A stretch of DNA of 10,272 bases, taken from the NCBI GenBank assembly GCA_964400875.1, contig CAYNWK010000149.1:1-10272 (forward strand), given 5' to 3'. Positions 1 to 7,077 of the stretch are shown here, piece after piece (the first letter of the stretch is position 1; every line of letters begins with the position of its first letter). The stretch is from CAYNWK01 sp964400875 (GTDB taxonomy: Bacteria; Chloroflexota; Anaerolineae; Anaerolineales; UBA4823). The translations under genes and the position numbers were made by a program. Below the pieces are notes generated by a model. That model was not told the DNA's origin, searched no databases, and was given only the letters and a program-made list of their open reading frames with translations.

Positions 1-1382
1 GTCCCTGCCGGGACAGATAGACGCGCCTTGCCGCCTGCTACTGATAACTCTCCATCGCCTGCCTGGTCGAGAAAGGACCACACAGCTGTATCAAGGCTGC
101 ACTGGTCGAAGTCATCCGACGCTACCGATTGCCCTCCAGCCGTAAAGGTTGCTGTAACCACTTTATCCCCCGTCATGGTTAAAGTCTCCGGGTTGCTGCT
201 GCCGGCCAAGTCACCGCTCCATGCGGAGAAAGACCAAACTGGTTCCGCCGTTGCCGTCAATGTCACCTCTTGACCAGGGCTGTACAAGGTTTGCTGTGGA
301 TTAACCGTAACGTTCCCAGATCCATCGACGATCACTGTCAGCGTGTATCCACTTCCCTCTTCAAAATTGGCTGTGACGGATTTATTCCCATTCATGGATA
401 AGGATATCGGGTTGTTGCTGCCGGACAGGTCGCCGCTCCAGTTCATAAAACCCCACCCCGGGTCGGCAGTTGCAGACAAAGTAACTGATTCACCACAGAC
501 ATATGTAGACTTATCCGGCGTCTTCGACACCACGCCGCTCCCCACACTATCCAATGTAAGCGCGAATTGTGCTTCATCACCATCTCCAGGCGAAGCAGTA
601 TCATAGAAATAATCCACGGCTACTGTATTGGCTGCAATTTCGTTCCCGACGTAAACACTCACCTCAGAAACCGTCATGGTATGCGTGAAACTTGTCATTC
701 CTGTCCATCCAACCCCGTCATATGAGTACCACTGCGTCCACTCGTCACCCACCCGGGTCACGCGCATATACAATGGATTGCCGTTCGTGATAGGAACTGA
801 ATGAACAATCGTTGCCAGGCCTTCGATTAGGCTGACCGCGCGCACCTCCAGGCTGGTACCATCATGGATAAATTCAATTCTCAGTAAATCATTCTCATCC
901 TGTTGGATTAGTATCCCCTCCATTTGATACCTTTGGCTCAAAGACGCTTCGAATTTGACCTCCAATTCAAAATCATCATCCTCCACTCCTTGGACGAGAC
1001 GGGGAACGGTGTTGTAAAAATCGTCTGCATTGGTTCCCCAAACGGTATGCATCGTTCCTTGCGGTACAGACAGATGCGCCTGGCCCCCTTCTATCGAAAG
1101 CGTCCCATCTCCTAGCGGATTGACAAAGGTCCAAACCCCTGTATCCAGGCTGCATTGGTCAAAGTCATCGGACACAAGCCCTATCGCGTCACTGGATAAA
1201 ACCGAGCTCTCCTTTTCTCGCGAGTTGTTCATGGGCACGGATGCATGGACGTTGAAGGTTGGCTGTCCGGTCAATAAAGCGATTAAGGCAAGAAGCAACA
1301 AACTGTAACCGAAGTGAGATAAATACGCGCCAATCTCCCTTTTCTTTCGATTTATTCTCGAATAGAGCATTTTCCTGAACAT
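1..1382 (-). CDS. Secreted ConA-like / InlB-type repeat protein (3' end outside window)
   Basis: The frame is open from an ATG at 1382 to the window edge, giving 460 residues of a longer protein. AGGAGAA lies just before the start. Residues 1-23 are basic and 24-39 are a hydrophobic stretch (SLLLLALIALL), followed by VHA|S at 45-48, so this looks like an exported protein with signal peptidase I cleavage after about residue 47. Residues 71-262 form a beta-rich module beginning SDDFDQCSLDT, like concanavalin A-like/DUF1349 modules of carbohydrate-associated secreted proteins. Residues 275-341 and 346-414 are two divergent InlB B-repeats, each with a W-SGDL-GS-NP core and a T-A-F end. At residue 422 a second SDDFDQCSLDT module begins and is cut by the window edge. 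The architecture is therefore module-repeat-repeat-module. A role in surface binding or adhesion is inferred; no catalytic motif is seen. Confidence 0.85.
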   Translation of the reverse strand, partial: MFRKMLYSRINRKKREIGAYLSHFGYSLLLLALIALLTGQPTFNVHASVPMNNSREKESSVLSSDAIGLVSDDFDQCSLDTGVWTFVNPLGDGTLSIEGGQAHLSVPQGTMHTVWGTNADDFYNTVPRLVQGVEDDDFELEVKFEASLSQRYQMEGILIQQDENDLLRIEFIHDGTSLEVRAVSLIEGLATIVHSVPITNGNPLYMRVTRVGDEWTQWYSYDGVGWTGMTSFTHTMTVSEVSVYVGNEIAANTVAVDYFYDTASPGDGDEAQFALTLDSVGSGVVSKTPDKSTYVCGESVTLSATADPGWGFMNWSGDLSGSNNPISLSMNGNKSVTANFEEGSGYTLTVIVDGSGNVTVNPQQTLYSPGQEVTLTATAEPVWSFSAWSGDLAGSSNPETLTMTGDKVVTATFTAGGQSVASDDFDQCSLDTAVWSFLDQAGDGELSVAGGKARLSVPAG

Positions 1383-1448
1383 GATTTTCTCCTTGGTCGA
1401 GCTGCTTTCACTGCTTGGCTGAACGAAGTCAAGGTTAAAAATTAAAAG

Positions 1449-1468
1449 AACCGGCACAATGGCCGGTT
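1449..1468 (-). terminator. Terminator-like hairpin in the leader of the secreted-protein gene
   Basis: On the minus strand a 7-bp perfect stem AACCGGC/GCCGGTT with a 6-nt loop is followed by CTTTTAATTTTT. It lies about 67 bases upstream of the start codon at 1382, and no minus-strand gene precedes it, so it would act as an attenuator rather than end an upstream gene. Whether it terminates is inferred; the T-rich tail is interrupted by AA. Confidence 0.45.
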
Positions 1469-1551
1469 TCGCTATTCGCTCCTCAGGGATCTTCCCTTCC
1501 CACCCGTGGTGCGGATTGATGGAAGGTTAAGCGACCAAATATGATCCCTGA
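1469..1551 (-). promoter_or_regulatory. Folded 5' leader, possible cis-regulatory RNA
   Basis: Nested complementary arms are visible: 9 bp TCAGGGATC/GATCCCTGA (1483-1491 with 1543-1551), inside it 6 bp CCTTCC/GGAAGG (1495-1500 with 1521-1526), and a 4-bp CACC/GGTG hairpin (1501-1511). On the minus strand TCGCT in the outer loop (complement of 1530-1534) could pair with either AGCGA copy just downstream (complements of 1469-1473 and 1476-1480), a pseudoknot-like arrangement ending at the terminator-like hairpin. It matches no riboswitch consensus I can recall. Function is unknown. Confidence 0.3.
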
Positions 1552-1732
1552 ATCGTCGCTTCCACTTGTGTAGATTATTCAATTGGCTGTGCGAATGCCG
1601 GTTCAGTCTTGATTAAATCGTTCTGTTGGTGAGAAAAATAGATAGCCCACCCCAGTTTCTACTTTCAGTCATTCCGCCCCGAATTTAATCCAATTATGCA
1701 ATTATCTTACACATTCCCAGCCTCGAATTCAA

Positions 1733-1746
1733 GTGACATTTGTCAC
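1733..1746. promoter_or_regulatory. Palindrome GTGACA-TT-TGTCAC, possible operator
   Basis: Perfect 6-bp arms are separated by 2 bases, about 80 bp upstream of the -35 box of the regulator operon. It could bind a dimeric regulator in this divergent region. No partner can be assigned from sequence alone. Confidence 0.3.
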
Positions 1747-1773
1747 AAAATAGCAAACGAACAACTGGATCGA

Positions 1774-1785
1774 TTGAAATTTCAA
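1774..1785. promoter_or_regulatory. Perfect 12-bp palindrome TTGAAATTTCAA, possible regulator site
   Basis: The palindrome lies 41 bases upstream of the -35 box of the operon that starts with a GbsR/MarR-like regulator. MarR-family dimers commonly bind short symmetric sites with TTG/CAA edges, so autoregulation is a reasonable inference. Binding is not shown by sequence. Confidence 0.35.
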
Positions 1786-1826
1786 ACTGCTGGGCATTTG
1801 TAAAAACAAGATCATCGTCTTTACCA

Positions 1827-1855
1827 TTGACAAGTTTCACTAATTTCGGTAAAAT
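1827..1855 (+). promoter_or_regulatory. Sigma70-type promoter of the regulator-prenyl operon
   Basis: TTGACA (1827-1832, full consensus), a 17-base spacer, then TAAAAT (1850-1855). The expected transcript start is near 1862, so the leader is only about 20 bases and contains AGAAGGA (1866-1872) ahead of the ATG at 1883. Confidence 0.8.
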
Positions 1856-1882
1856 CCGAAAAAACAGAAGGATTCGAAGCGA

Positions 1883-2422
1883 ATGGCTACTTTGACGCCA
1901 ATCATGAAAAAAATCATCCTCCATTGGGGAGAAATGGGGTCCTCTTGGGGTATCAACCGCACTGTTGCGCAAATTTACGCCTTGCTGTATTTGGCCCCCG
2001 ACCCGCTCACTGCGGATGAAATCAGCGCCGGACTCTCCATCGCCCGCTCGACGGTCAGCACCGGTTTACACGAGCTGCAAACCTGGGGTGTGGTGAGAGT
2101 CGTACACGTGCTGGGGGATCGCCGCGACCACTTCACCACGATGAACGATATCTGGGAGATCTTCCGGGTGATATTGGATGAACGCAAACGGCGCGAGATC
2201 GACCCGACGCTCGAATTCCTTCAAGAAAGCGTGGAGGAAATCGAAGGACAGCCCACCGATCAAACCTACGTGAAAGAGCGTGTAACCGACATGCTGGATT
2301 TTTTCCAGACCGTCACCGCGGTTTACGAGCAGTACGAGAGGATCCCCACATCGCGGTTGAAAGAGCTTTTCCGGATGGGCAATAAACTCAGCGGTATCGT
2401 CGAGCAAGCAACCCGGAAGTGA
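1883..2422 (+). CDS. GbsR/MarR-like winged-helix transcriptional regulator
   Basis: A 179-residue cytoplasmic DNA-binding protein. Residues about 25-85 form a winged helix: a helix around TADEISAGLSIA (43-54), a recognition helix around ARSTVSTGLHELQTWG (54-69) and a wing with VVHVLGDRRDHF (73-84). Residues about 90-178 are helical and charged, suited to dimerisation. The HWGEMGSSWGINRTVAQ start and the GDRRDHF wing resemble GbsR-type regulators, which in Bacillus control choline/betaine genes; here the neighbours are isoprenoid genes, so a different ligand is likely. AGAAGGA precedes the start at suitable spacing. The next gene begins 36 bases after the stop, consistent with one transcript. 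Palindromes upstream suggest autoregulation (inference). Confidence 0.85.
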   Translation: MATLTPIMKKIILHWGEMGSSWGINRTVAQIYALLYLAPDPLTADEISAGLSIARSTVSTGLHELQTWGVVRVVHVLGDRRDHFTTMNDIWEIFRVILDERKRREIDPTLEFLQESVEEIEGQPTDQTYVKERVTDMLDFFQTVTAVYEQYERIPTSRLKELFRMGNKLSGIVEQATRK

Positions 2423-2458
2423 GTATGTGGAAATCGCTAGTAAACAAGATTCAATGCA

Positions 2459-3463
2459 ATGATTAACGCAAATATGGACACTTTGAAAACCATCCATGTC
2501 CCCGCCAAGATCGAGGCATACGGATTGATCCAGGACAAGTTGGATCAGGTCGAACGGCACTTGTTAGCCGAACAGCCCGGCCAACACAGTTTACTGACCG
2601 ATTCGGCGGAACAACTTTTCAAGGCCGGCGGCAAGCGCATCCGCGCGGCCATCTGCCTGTTGTCCGCCGGAGTATTTGGGGCTGAACGAGGAAGCTCCAT
2701 CTCTTTAGCCGCCGGCGTTGAAATGCTGCATACTGCCACGCTGATTCACGATGATCTCCTCGATGGATCGGCGCTGCGCAGGGGCAAGCCCACCATCAAC
2801 GCCGGTCAGAATGCGCCTTTCAGCGTCCTCATCGGGGATTACTTTTTCGCCCGTGCGGCGAACCTGGTTGCAGAAGCCAATAACGTCGATATCATGAATC
2901 AATTCGCCAGGACCTTGATGACCATCTTAAATGGCGAGATCACCCAACGGTTCTCCCTCTGGCAGGTAAACCGCCAGGAATATTTCGAACGAATTTATGC
3001 GAAAACCGGAGATCTGTTCGTCTTAGCAGCCAGAGCTCCTGCAACCTTAGGGGGAGCCAGCCAGGAAAACCTGATGGCGATGGAAAGGTTCGGATATTAT
3101 GTTGGTACAGCTTTCCAAATCATTGACGATGTGCTTGATTTCAGCAGCCAACAGACTCAGTTAGGCAAACCGGTCGGCAACGATCTGCGCCAGGGGCTTT
3201 TCACCTTGCCGGCAATACTTTATGCTGGCCGCAATCAGCACGATCCAGACCTTCAATTGCTGTTGGACGTGCAGGATGGAGCTCATCCGGCGGCGGCAGA
3301 TTTAATCGACTCCATCCGGAAATCCGGCGTGCTCGACGAAGCAAAAGGTGAAGCCAAAGACCTGGTCGCTCTCGGAAAACAAGCGCTTGGAACGCTCCCC
3401 TACTCGGAATATATCGAGGCGTTAATTTCCGTAGCCGATACTATCGTCGAACGCAAAGCGTAA
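2459..3463 (+). CDS. Long-chain polyprenyl diphosphate synthase
   Basis: A 334-residue trans-prenyltransferase of the FPP/GGPP/polyprenyl synthase family, which condenses isopentenyl diphosphate onto an allylic diphosphate. Visible family marks are GGKR (57-60), the first Asp-rich motif DDLLD (98-102) followed by R-GKPT, and the second motif DDVLD (223-227) followed by QLGKPVGNDLRQG. Both metal-binding motifs are intact. Small residues (A93, T94) precede the first motif instead of the bulky residues that stop short chains, so a long-chain product for a quinone tail is likely (inference). No strong Shine-Dalgarno sequence is seen for the ATG at 2459 or for the in-frame ATG at 2474; an in-frame TAA at 2441 rules out earlier starts. 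A UbiA-type gene follows, a natural partner that would use the product. Confidence 0.92.
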   Translation: MINANMDTLKTIHVPAKIEAYGLIQDKLDQVERHLLAEQPGQHSLLTDSAEQLFKAGGKRIRAAICLLSAGVFGAERGSSISLAAGVEMLHTATLIHDDLLDGSALRRGKPTINAGQNAPFSVLIGDYFFARAANLVAEANNVDIMNQFARTLMTILNGEITQRFSLWQVNRQEYFERIYAKTGDLFVLAARAPATLGGASQENLMAMERFGYYVGTAFQIIDDVLDFSSQQTQLGKPVGNDLRQGLFTLPAILYAGRNQHDPDLQLLLDVQDGAHPAAADLIDSIRKSGVLDEAKGEAKDLVALGKQALGTLPYSEYIEALISVADTIVERKA

Positions 3464-3608
3464 AACTAACCTCAGTCCTGATTGCCCGCGCCAACCTCGA
3501 GACAATATTAAAGACAGAAGCAATCTGTTGAAGGAATAGGATCAACCCTCTTATTGGATAAAATTTACCCGTATCCTCAATAAATTGTGATTCGTACTAG
3601 TGAAAGGT

Positions 3609-3615
3609 AGGAAGG
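3609..3615 (+). promoter_or_regulatory. Shine-Dalgarno AGGAAGG that fixes the start of the PAS-UbiA gene
   Basis: AGGAAGG sits 5 bases before the ATG at 3621. A GTG at 3600 gives a slightly longer frame, but the ribosome site then lies inside that frame, so 3621 is the better start. Confidence 0.75.
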
Positions 3616-3620
3616 TCAAA

Positions 3621-4925
3621 ATGAACAGCAAGCGAAAAACCAAAAGCGTGATCACGTGCGATTTGGAGGGGCGCATTGAAACGTTCAACCAAGGAGCTGA
3701 AGAGATCTTTGGCTATCGGGCTGATGAGGTGATTGGAAATAAGCGGGTATCGCTCTTCTCCCCAGGCCAGACCGTCCTGGAACACGTTCCAAACTGGCTG
3801 AAAACTGCCAGTGAGCAAGGGGAGTACCGCACAAAGACCGTCTTTCTCAACCGCGACGGCCAACCAGTCGCAGCAGAAATCCGCGTCACGCCCACTTTCA
3901 AGGACGGCCAGCAGATTGGCTACTGCGGGGTGACCGAGGTCCTGGAGGATGTGGAGCCCTCCGAAGTGGCGCCCAATATCAGTTTCATGACGCGCGTCTT
4001 CTCTTGGTTTGTGATCACCAGGGCGCCGTTCCTGACCGCCATTGTGATCCCCATCCTGGTAGGCGCCTCCTGGGTCGCGTACAGAAATCCATCCTTGAAC
4101 TTCACGTGGGACCTGTTCTTATTGGCCCTGTTTGCCGGGATCTTCCTGCACGTGGCGGCCAATACCTTCAATGACTATTTCGACTGGAAGAGCGGCACAG
4201 ACCAGGCCAATAATGACTACTTCATGCCGTACTCTGGGGGCAGCCGTTCGATCGAATTGGGTTTGATCAGCGCCGAAGCCCTCTTTCGTGTCGCTTCGAT
4301 TTCTCTGTTGATCGCCAGCACCTTAGGCCTGATCCTGGCCTTCCGCAGTGGTCCGGCCGTTCTGTTTTTTGGTCTGGTCGGCGCGCTGTCTTCGTATTTC
4401 TACACCGCGCCTCCGCTGCGCTTAGCGGCGCGCAAGGGCCTTGGCGAGCTGTTCATCGGCTTGAACTTCGGACCCTTAGCCACCGCCGGGACCGTTTATG
4501 CCCTGACCGGTAGCGTCACACTGTCCGACTTCCTGATCGGGCTGCCCATCGGCCTGCTGACGACGGCTATCCTGTGGATCAACCAATTCCCGGACGTAGC
4601 TTCCGACCGGAAAACCGGCAAGATTAACCTGGTCGTCCTGCTGGGGAGGAAACGCGCCCGGTGGGGATATCTGTTGTTATTGGCAGCTGCCTTCGGCTCC
4701 TTGTTTTACTGGCTCGCGGTAGGTGTGCTGCCGTTGACGGCGCTGCTGATCTTGGTGAGCTTGCCGCTGGCGTTCTATGCCGGTCGCATCGCGGTGAGGG
4801 AATACGATCAGCGCAGCCTAATCCGCGCGAACGCCGCGACCATTCAACTGCACCTGGCTTGTGGCTTGTTATTGATCGCTGGTTTACTTTTGAGCGTATT
4901 CTTCAATTGGAATACGGTCTTGTGA
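3621..4925 (+). CDS. PAS-domain / UbiA-family prenyltransferase fusion (MenA-like)
   Basis: A 434-residue protein read from the ATG at 3621. Residues about 10-108 form a PAS/PAC fold with the usual track: ITCDLEGRIETFNQGAEEIF, GYRADEVIG, then FLNRDGQPVAAEIRVTP and a closing beta strand. A short linker leads to a UbiA membrane prenyltransferase at about 125-430 with many hydrophobic segments. Its two metal/diphosphate motifs are present: NDYFDWKSGTD (184-194) and DVASDRKTGK (325-334). The NDxxD-KSGTD form is closest to MenA, 1,4-dihydroxy-2-naphthoate polyprenyltransferase of menaquinone synthesis, but the aromatic acceptor cannot be fixed by sequence. The upstream polyprenyl synthase would supply the tail. 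UbiA enzymes usually begin at the first membrane helix; a soluble PAS domain in front suggests redox, light or ligand control of prenylation (inference). The gap of 157 bases to the synthase leaves room for a separate promoter, but none is clear. Confidence 0.88.
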   Translation: MNSKRKTKSVITCDLEGRIETFNQGAEEIFGYRADEVIGNKRVSLFSPGQTVLEHVPNWLKTASEQGEYRTKTVFLNRDGQPVAAEIRVTPTFKDGQQIGYCGVTEVLEDVEPSEVAPNISFMTRVFSWFVITRAPFLTAIVIPILVGASWVAYRNPSLNFTWDLFLLALFAGIFLHVAANTFNDYFDWKSGTDQANNDYFMPYSGGSRSIELGLISAEALFRVASISLLIASTLGLILAFRSGPAVLFFGLVGALSSYFYTAPPLRLAARKGLGELFIGLNFGPLATAGTVYALTGSVTLSDFLIGLPIGLLTTAILWINQFPDVASDRKTGKINLVVLLGRKRARWGYLLLLAAAFGSLFYWLAVGVLPLTALLILVSLPLAFYAGRIAVREYDQRSLIRANAATIQLHLACGLLLIAGLLLSVFFNWNTVL

Positions 4926-4944
4926 ATCTTGAGTCGAATCTCCC

Positions 4945-4963
4945 CTTACACAGAAAGTGTAAG
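4945..4963. repeat. Inverted repeat CTTACAC-AGAAA-GTGTAAG after the PAS-UbiA gene
   Basis: A perfect 7-bp hairpin with a 5-base loop lies 19 bases after the stop codon. It has no T tract on the plus strand, so it may be a processing or stabilising 3' hairpin rather than a classical terminator. Confidence 0.4.
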
Positions 4964-4968
4964 AAAGC

Positions 4969-4999
4969 AAAAAACCGCTCGACAGGAGTATCGAACGAC
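4969..4999 (-). terminator. Displaced tRNA-Val terminator (minus strand)
   Basis: On the minus strand a CGTTCGA/TCGAGCG stem with one G-U pair is followed by GGTTTTTT. The stretch 4969-5019 aligns with 9935-9984, the terminator and 3' end of the intact tRNA-Val, at about three quarters identity by eye. It is interpreted as the original chromosomal terminator of tRNA-Val, now cut off from its gene by the island. Confidence 0.6.
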
Positions 5000-5003
5000 T
5001 TAA

Positions 5004-5019
5004 GTGGGCGGTATTGGAC
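5004..5019 (-). repeat. Distal attachment-site copy of the tRNA-Val 3' end
   Basis: GTGGGCGGTATTGGAC is identical over 16 bases to 9969-9984, which covers the discriminator, the 3' acceptor strand and part of the T-arm of tRNA-Val. The rest of the tRNA is absent here. This direct repeat at the far edge of the accessory region is the arrangement left by elements integrating in a tRNA 3' end. Confidence 0.7.
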
Positions 5020-5428
5020 GTAACCCAAACTGCCATCCCTATGATTTTGTAAAAGTATCATCAATGGGGAAAACGAGTCACGTCAAAATTGCGTACCAGA
5101 ATCATAATCTGAAACTAGAACCGTCAAGGAGTGCTGGCGTTTCCGGTTCTTTGGGATTTGCCGTGATTCTTGACATAACTTTCTTCAGAACCCGCCAGAT
5201 TTAGGGATACAGGATATGCGCACCCCCGCATCTGGCCAACAACCAGCCCCTGAGCACGGCGATTCCCAGAGATCCGGCGTTTCCTATCTTGTAACTTAAT
5301 TCTGAGTTCTCTGAGTTATGAGCCCATACAAATTTATACCCGAATCTCACTATTTAATACCACAAATCTCGTTTAATTATTGATCTCCTAAGATGGGGAT
5401 TGGAGATTTCATGCGAAAGCATTGAAAA
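5020..5428. other. Gene-poor left end of the island
   Basis: No coding frame here has family resemblance or a good ribosome site. Several short inverted repeats are visible: AGAACCG/CGGTTCT (5117-5123 with 5144-5150), and GCCAGAT/ATCTGGC (5194-5200 with 5230-5236) around an inner ATGCG/CGCAT hairpin (5216-5231). They could form folded RNA or DNA but have no assigned role. Confidence 0.45.
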
Positions 5429-5514
5429 CTAGTCGACACTCTGATCAAGTTTTTTGTTATTGGATTGAATCGCATGGTAAACAGTTTCGATGGATATGGG
5501 TTTATATTCCCAAC
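5429..5514 (-). pseudogene. C-terminal remnant of the metallophosphoesterase gene, cut off by the IS
   Basis: Read on the minus strand from the target repeat at 5514, this piece continues the phosphoesterase frame exactly. After the shared codons for W-E come YKPISIETVYHAI and a further 12 residues, with a TAG at 5431-5429. It supplies the last 25 residues of a 188-residue protein. It has no start of its own and is separated from the body of the gene by 1571 bp of IS. YKPISIE matches the usual C-terminal pattern of this phosphoesterase group, which follows DVGVDCW. Confidence 0.88.
5507..5514. repeat. Left target-site duplication TTCCCAAC
   Basis: This 8-base sequence is repeated exactly at 7086-7093 on the other side of the IS. 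Eight bases is the usual target duplication of IS66-family elements. Confidence 0.9.
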
Positions 5515-5528
5515 GTATCTACTCAGGC
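5515..5528 (+). repeat. Left terminal inverted repeat of the IS66 element
   Basis: GTATCTACTCAGGC, matching the right end at 12 of 14 positions. The 10-base core CTACTCAGGC is exact. Confidence 0.88.
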
Positions 5529-5586
5529 ATAGGGCCTGACGAACATTAACATTGCTAAAATCGCAAAAGCCAGCGAAAATATAGGT

Positions 5587-7077
5587 ATGGAACCCCTTCA
5601 CTTGCCGACAGAAGAAGAAATTCGTGCCGCAGCCCGGGAAGGGGAGGATGCAGTAGTTGACCTGGTGAGCAGTTTGGTTGAGGCAATTGCATTGCTGTCC
5701 GCCGAGGTGCAAGCCCTGCGAGATCAGCTCGCCAAAAACAGCCGCAACAGTGGCAAACCACCTTCGAGCGATGGGTTGAAGAAACCTCGCACCCGCAGTC
5801 TGCGTAAATCCAGCGGCAAGAAAAGCGGTGGTCAACCTGGTCACAAGGGACATACCCTGAAAATGGTGGCTGATCCCCAGCATGTGGAGAGCCATCGGGT
5901 CATGCGCTGTCGGCACTGCCAGACTTCTCTGGAAGGGGTGCAGCCGAAGGCCCACGAGAAACGGCAAGTGTTCGATCTACCCCCGGTGCGAGTGGAAGTG
6001 ACGGAACATCAGGCGGAGATCAAGCGCTGTCCTCGGTGCGGGCAGATGAACAAGGCCGAATTCCCGGACGGGGTAACTCAACCGGTGCAATATGGTCCGC
6101 GGGTCAAAGCCCAGGCGGTGTATTTCAACCAGTACCAGTTCATTCCGCTGGAACGGGTGAGCGAGGCCTTTGGCGATCTGTATGACCATCCTTTGGGAGC
6201 AGCCACTGTGATTGCCGCTTGCCGGGAAGTCGAGCAGCAGGTCATGCCGGTCAATGAACAAGTGAAAGTGCACCTAACTCGGGAAGAAGATGTCGCCCAC
6301 TTCGACGAAAGCGGCGCTCGGGTGGCCGGTGCTCTGCACTGGTTGCACTCCATCAGCACCGCGCTCCTGACCTACTACGCTATTCACGCCAAACGAGGTT
6401 CCCAAGCGCTGCGGGAGATCGGGATCTTGCCCCATCTCAAAGGCACCCCGGTCCACGATGACTACGCTTCCTATTTCCAGTTTGAGAATGAGCGCCACGG
6501 GTTGTGCAACGCCCATCACCTGCGGGAGTTGAAGTTCATCGAAGAGCGTTACCAGCAGGAATGGGCTCCTCAGATGGCTGCCCTGCTGATGGAAATCAAG
6601 ATGCAAGTTGAGCAGGCCAAAAGCAGGGGCCAGACTAGTCTGCTCCCAGATCAGGTCGCTCATTTCGAAGCCTGTTACGATAACCTGATCACCTTAGGAC
6701 TGCAAGCCAATCCCCCGCCGGAACCAGATCCCACGCAGCCCAAGAAGCGAGGGCGGGTTAAACAAAGCCCGGCGAAGAACTTGCTGGATCGCTTCCACAA
6801 GCACAAACAGGGCGTGCTGGCTTTTATGTACGATTTTAAGGTGCCGTTTGACAACAATCAGGCGGAACGCGATATCCGCATGGTCAAGTTGAAACAGAAA
6901 ATCTCAGGCTGCTTTCGGACTGAGGATGGCGCTCAAACCTTCTGCCAGATACGCAGTTATATCTCGACCGCACGTAAGAATGGCCAAAATGTGTTGGATG
7001 TTCTGCACTTGGCCTTGATGGAAACGCCTTTTGTGCCTCCTTTCGTCGCGGATGCTCAGCCGGCGACCGTAGCCTGA
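5587..7077 (+). CDS. tnpC: IS66-family transposase (TnpC type)
   Basis: A 496-residue DDE transposase, the normal full length for the family. Residues about 20-55 are a leucine-rich helix (coiled-coil-like), followed by the family signature NSRNSGKPPSSDG (51-63) and a basic GGQPGHKGHT stretch (81-90). A zinc-binding segment has CRHC (108-111) and CPRC (148-151). The catalytic core shows HFDESGARV (D240), HDDYASY (D291 or D292) and NNQAERDIRM (E427), with LCNAHHLREL between them. It cuts and joins the IS ends. No frameshift or internal stop is present, so it may be active. The ATG at 5587 has no strong ribosome site, which is common for transposases. Its last codons form part of the right end of the IS and overlap the end of the opposing phosphoesterase frame. 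Confidence 0.95.
   Translation: MEPLHLPTEEEIRAAAREGEDAVVDLVSSLVEAIALLSAEVQALRDQLAKNSRNSGKPPSSDGLKKPRTRSLRKSSGKKSGGQPGHKGHTLKMVADPQHVESHRVMRCRHCQTSLEGVQPKAHEKRQVFDLPPVRVEVTEHQAEIKRCPRCGQMNKAEFPDGVTQPVQYGPRVKAQAVYFNQYQFIPLERVSEAFGDLYDHPLGAATVIAACREVEQQVMPVNEQVKVHLTREEDVAHFDESGARVAGALHWLHSISTALLTYYAIHAKRGSQALREIGILPHLKGTPVHDDYASYFQFENERHGLCNAHHLRELKFIEERYQQEWAPQMAALLMEIKMQVEQAKSRGQTSLLPDQVAHFEACYDNLITLGLQANPPPEPDPTQPKKRGRVKQSPAKNLLDRFHKHKQGVLAFMYDFKVPFDNNQAERDIRMVKLKQKISGCFRTEDGAQTFCQIRSYISTARKNGQNVLDVLHLALMETPFVPPFVADAQPATVA

Larger units (their letters stand above)
1383..1826. other. Divergent intergenic region without a gene
   Basis: About 440 bases separate the divergent secreted-protein gene and the regulator gene. 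I find no convincing coding frame. The half nearer the secreted-protein gene holds the folded leader and hairpin listed separately. The other half is AT-rich and holds two palindromes and leads to the promoter of the regulator. I could not identify a good minus-strand -35/-10 pair for the secreted-protein gene. Confidence 0.6.

Noticed and set aside
1449..1491. Hammerhead-like CTGAGGA followed by GCGAAACC in the minus-strand leader.
   Set aside because: The required helix I cannot form and the helix II stem would be only 2 bp; the CTGA is better used in the 9-bp arm.
2066..2560. Minus-strand open frame of 164 codons over the regulator gene.
   Set aside because: It opposes two well-supported plus-strand genes and shows no family resemblance or ribosome site.
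3600..3620. GTG at 3600 as the start of the PAS-UbiA protein.
   Set aside because: The AGGAAGG ribosome site at 3609-3615 serves the ATG at 3621; the seven extra residues add nothing to the PAS fold.
5004..5204. Small plus-strand frame starting beside the attachment repeat.
   Set aside because: No ribosome site or recognisable protein; it begins inside the tRNA-derived repeat.
5377..5967. Long minus-strand open frame across the left IS border.
   Set aside because: It runs antisense to the transposase and through the IS end, and is in a different frame from the phosphoesterase remnant; it is a shadow.
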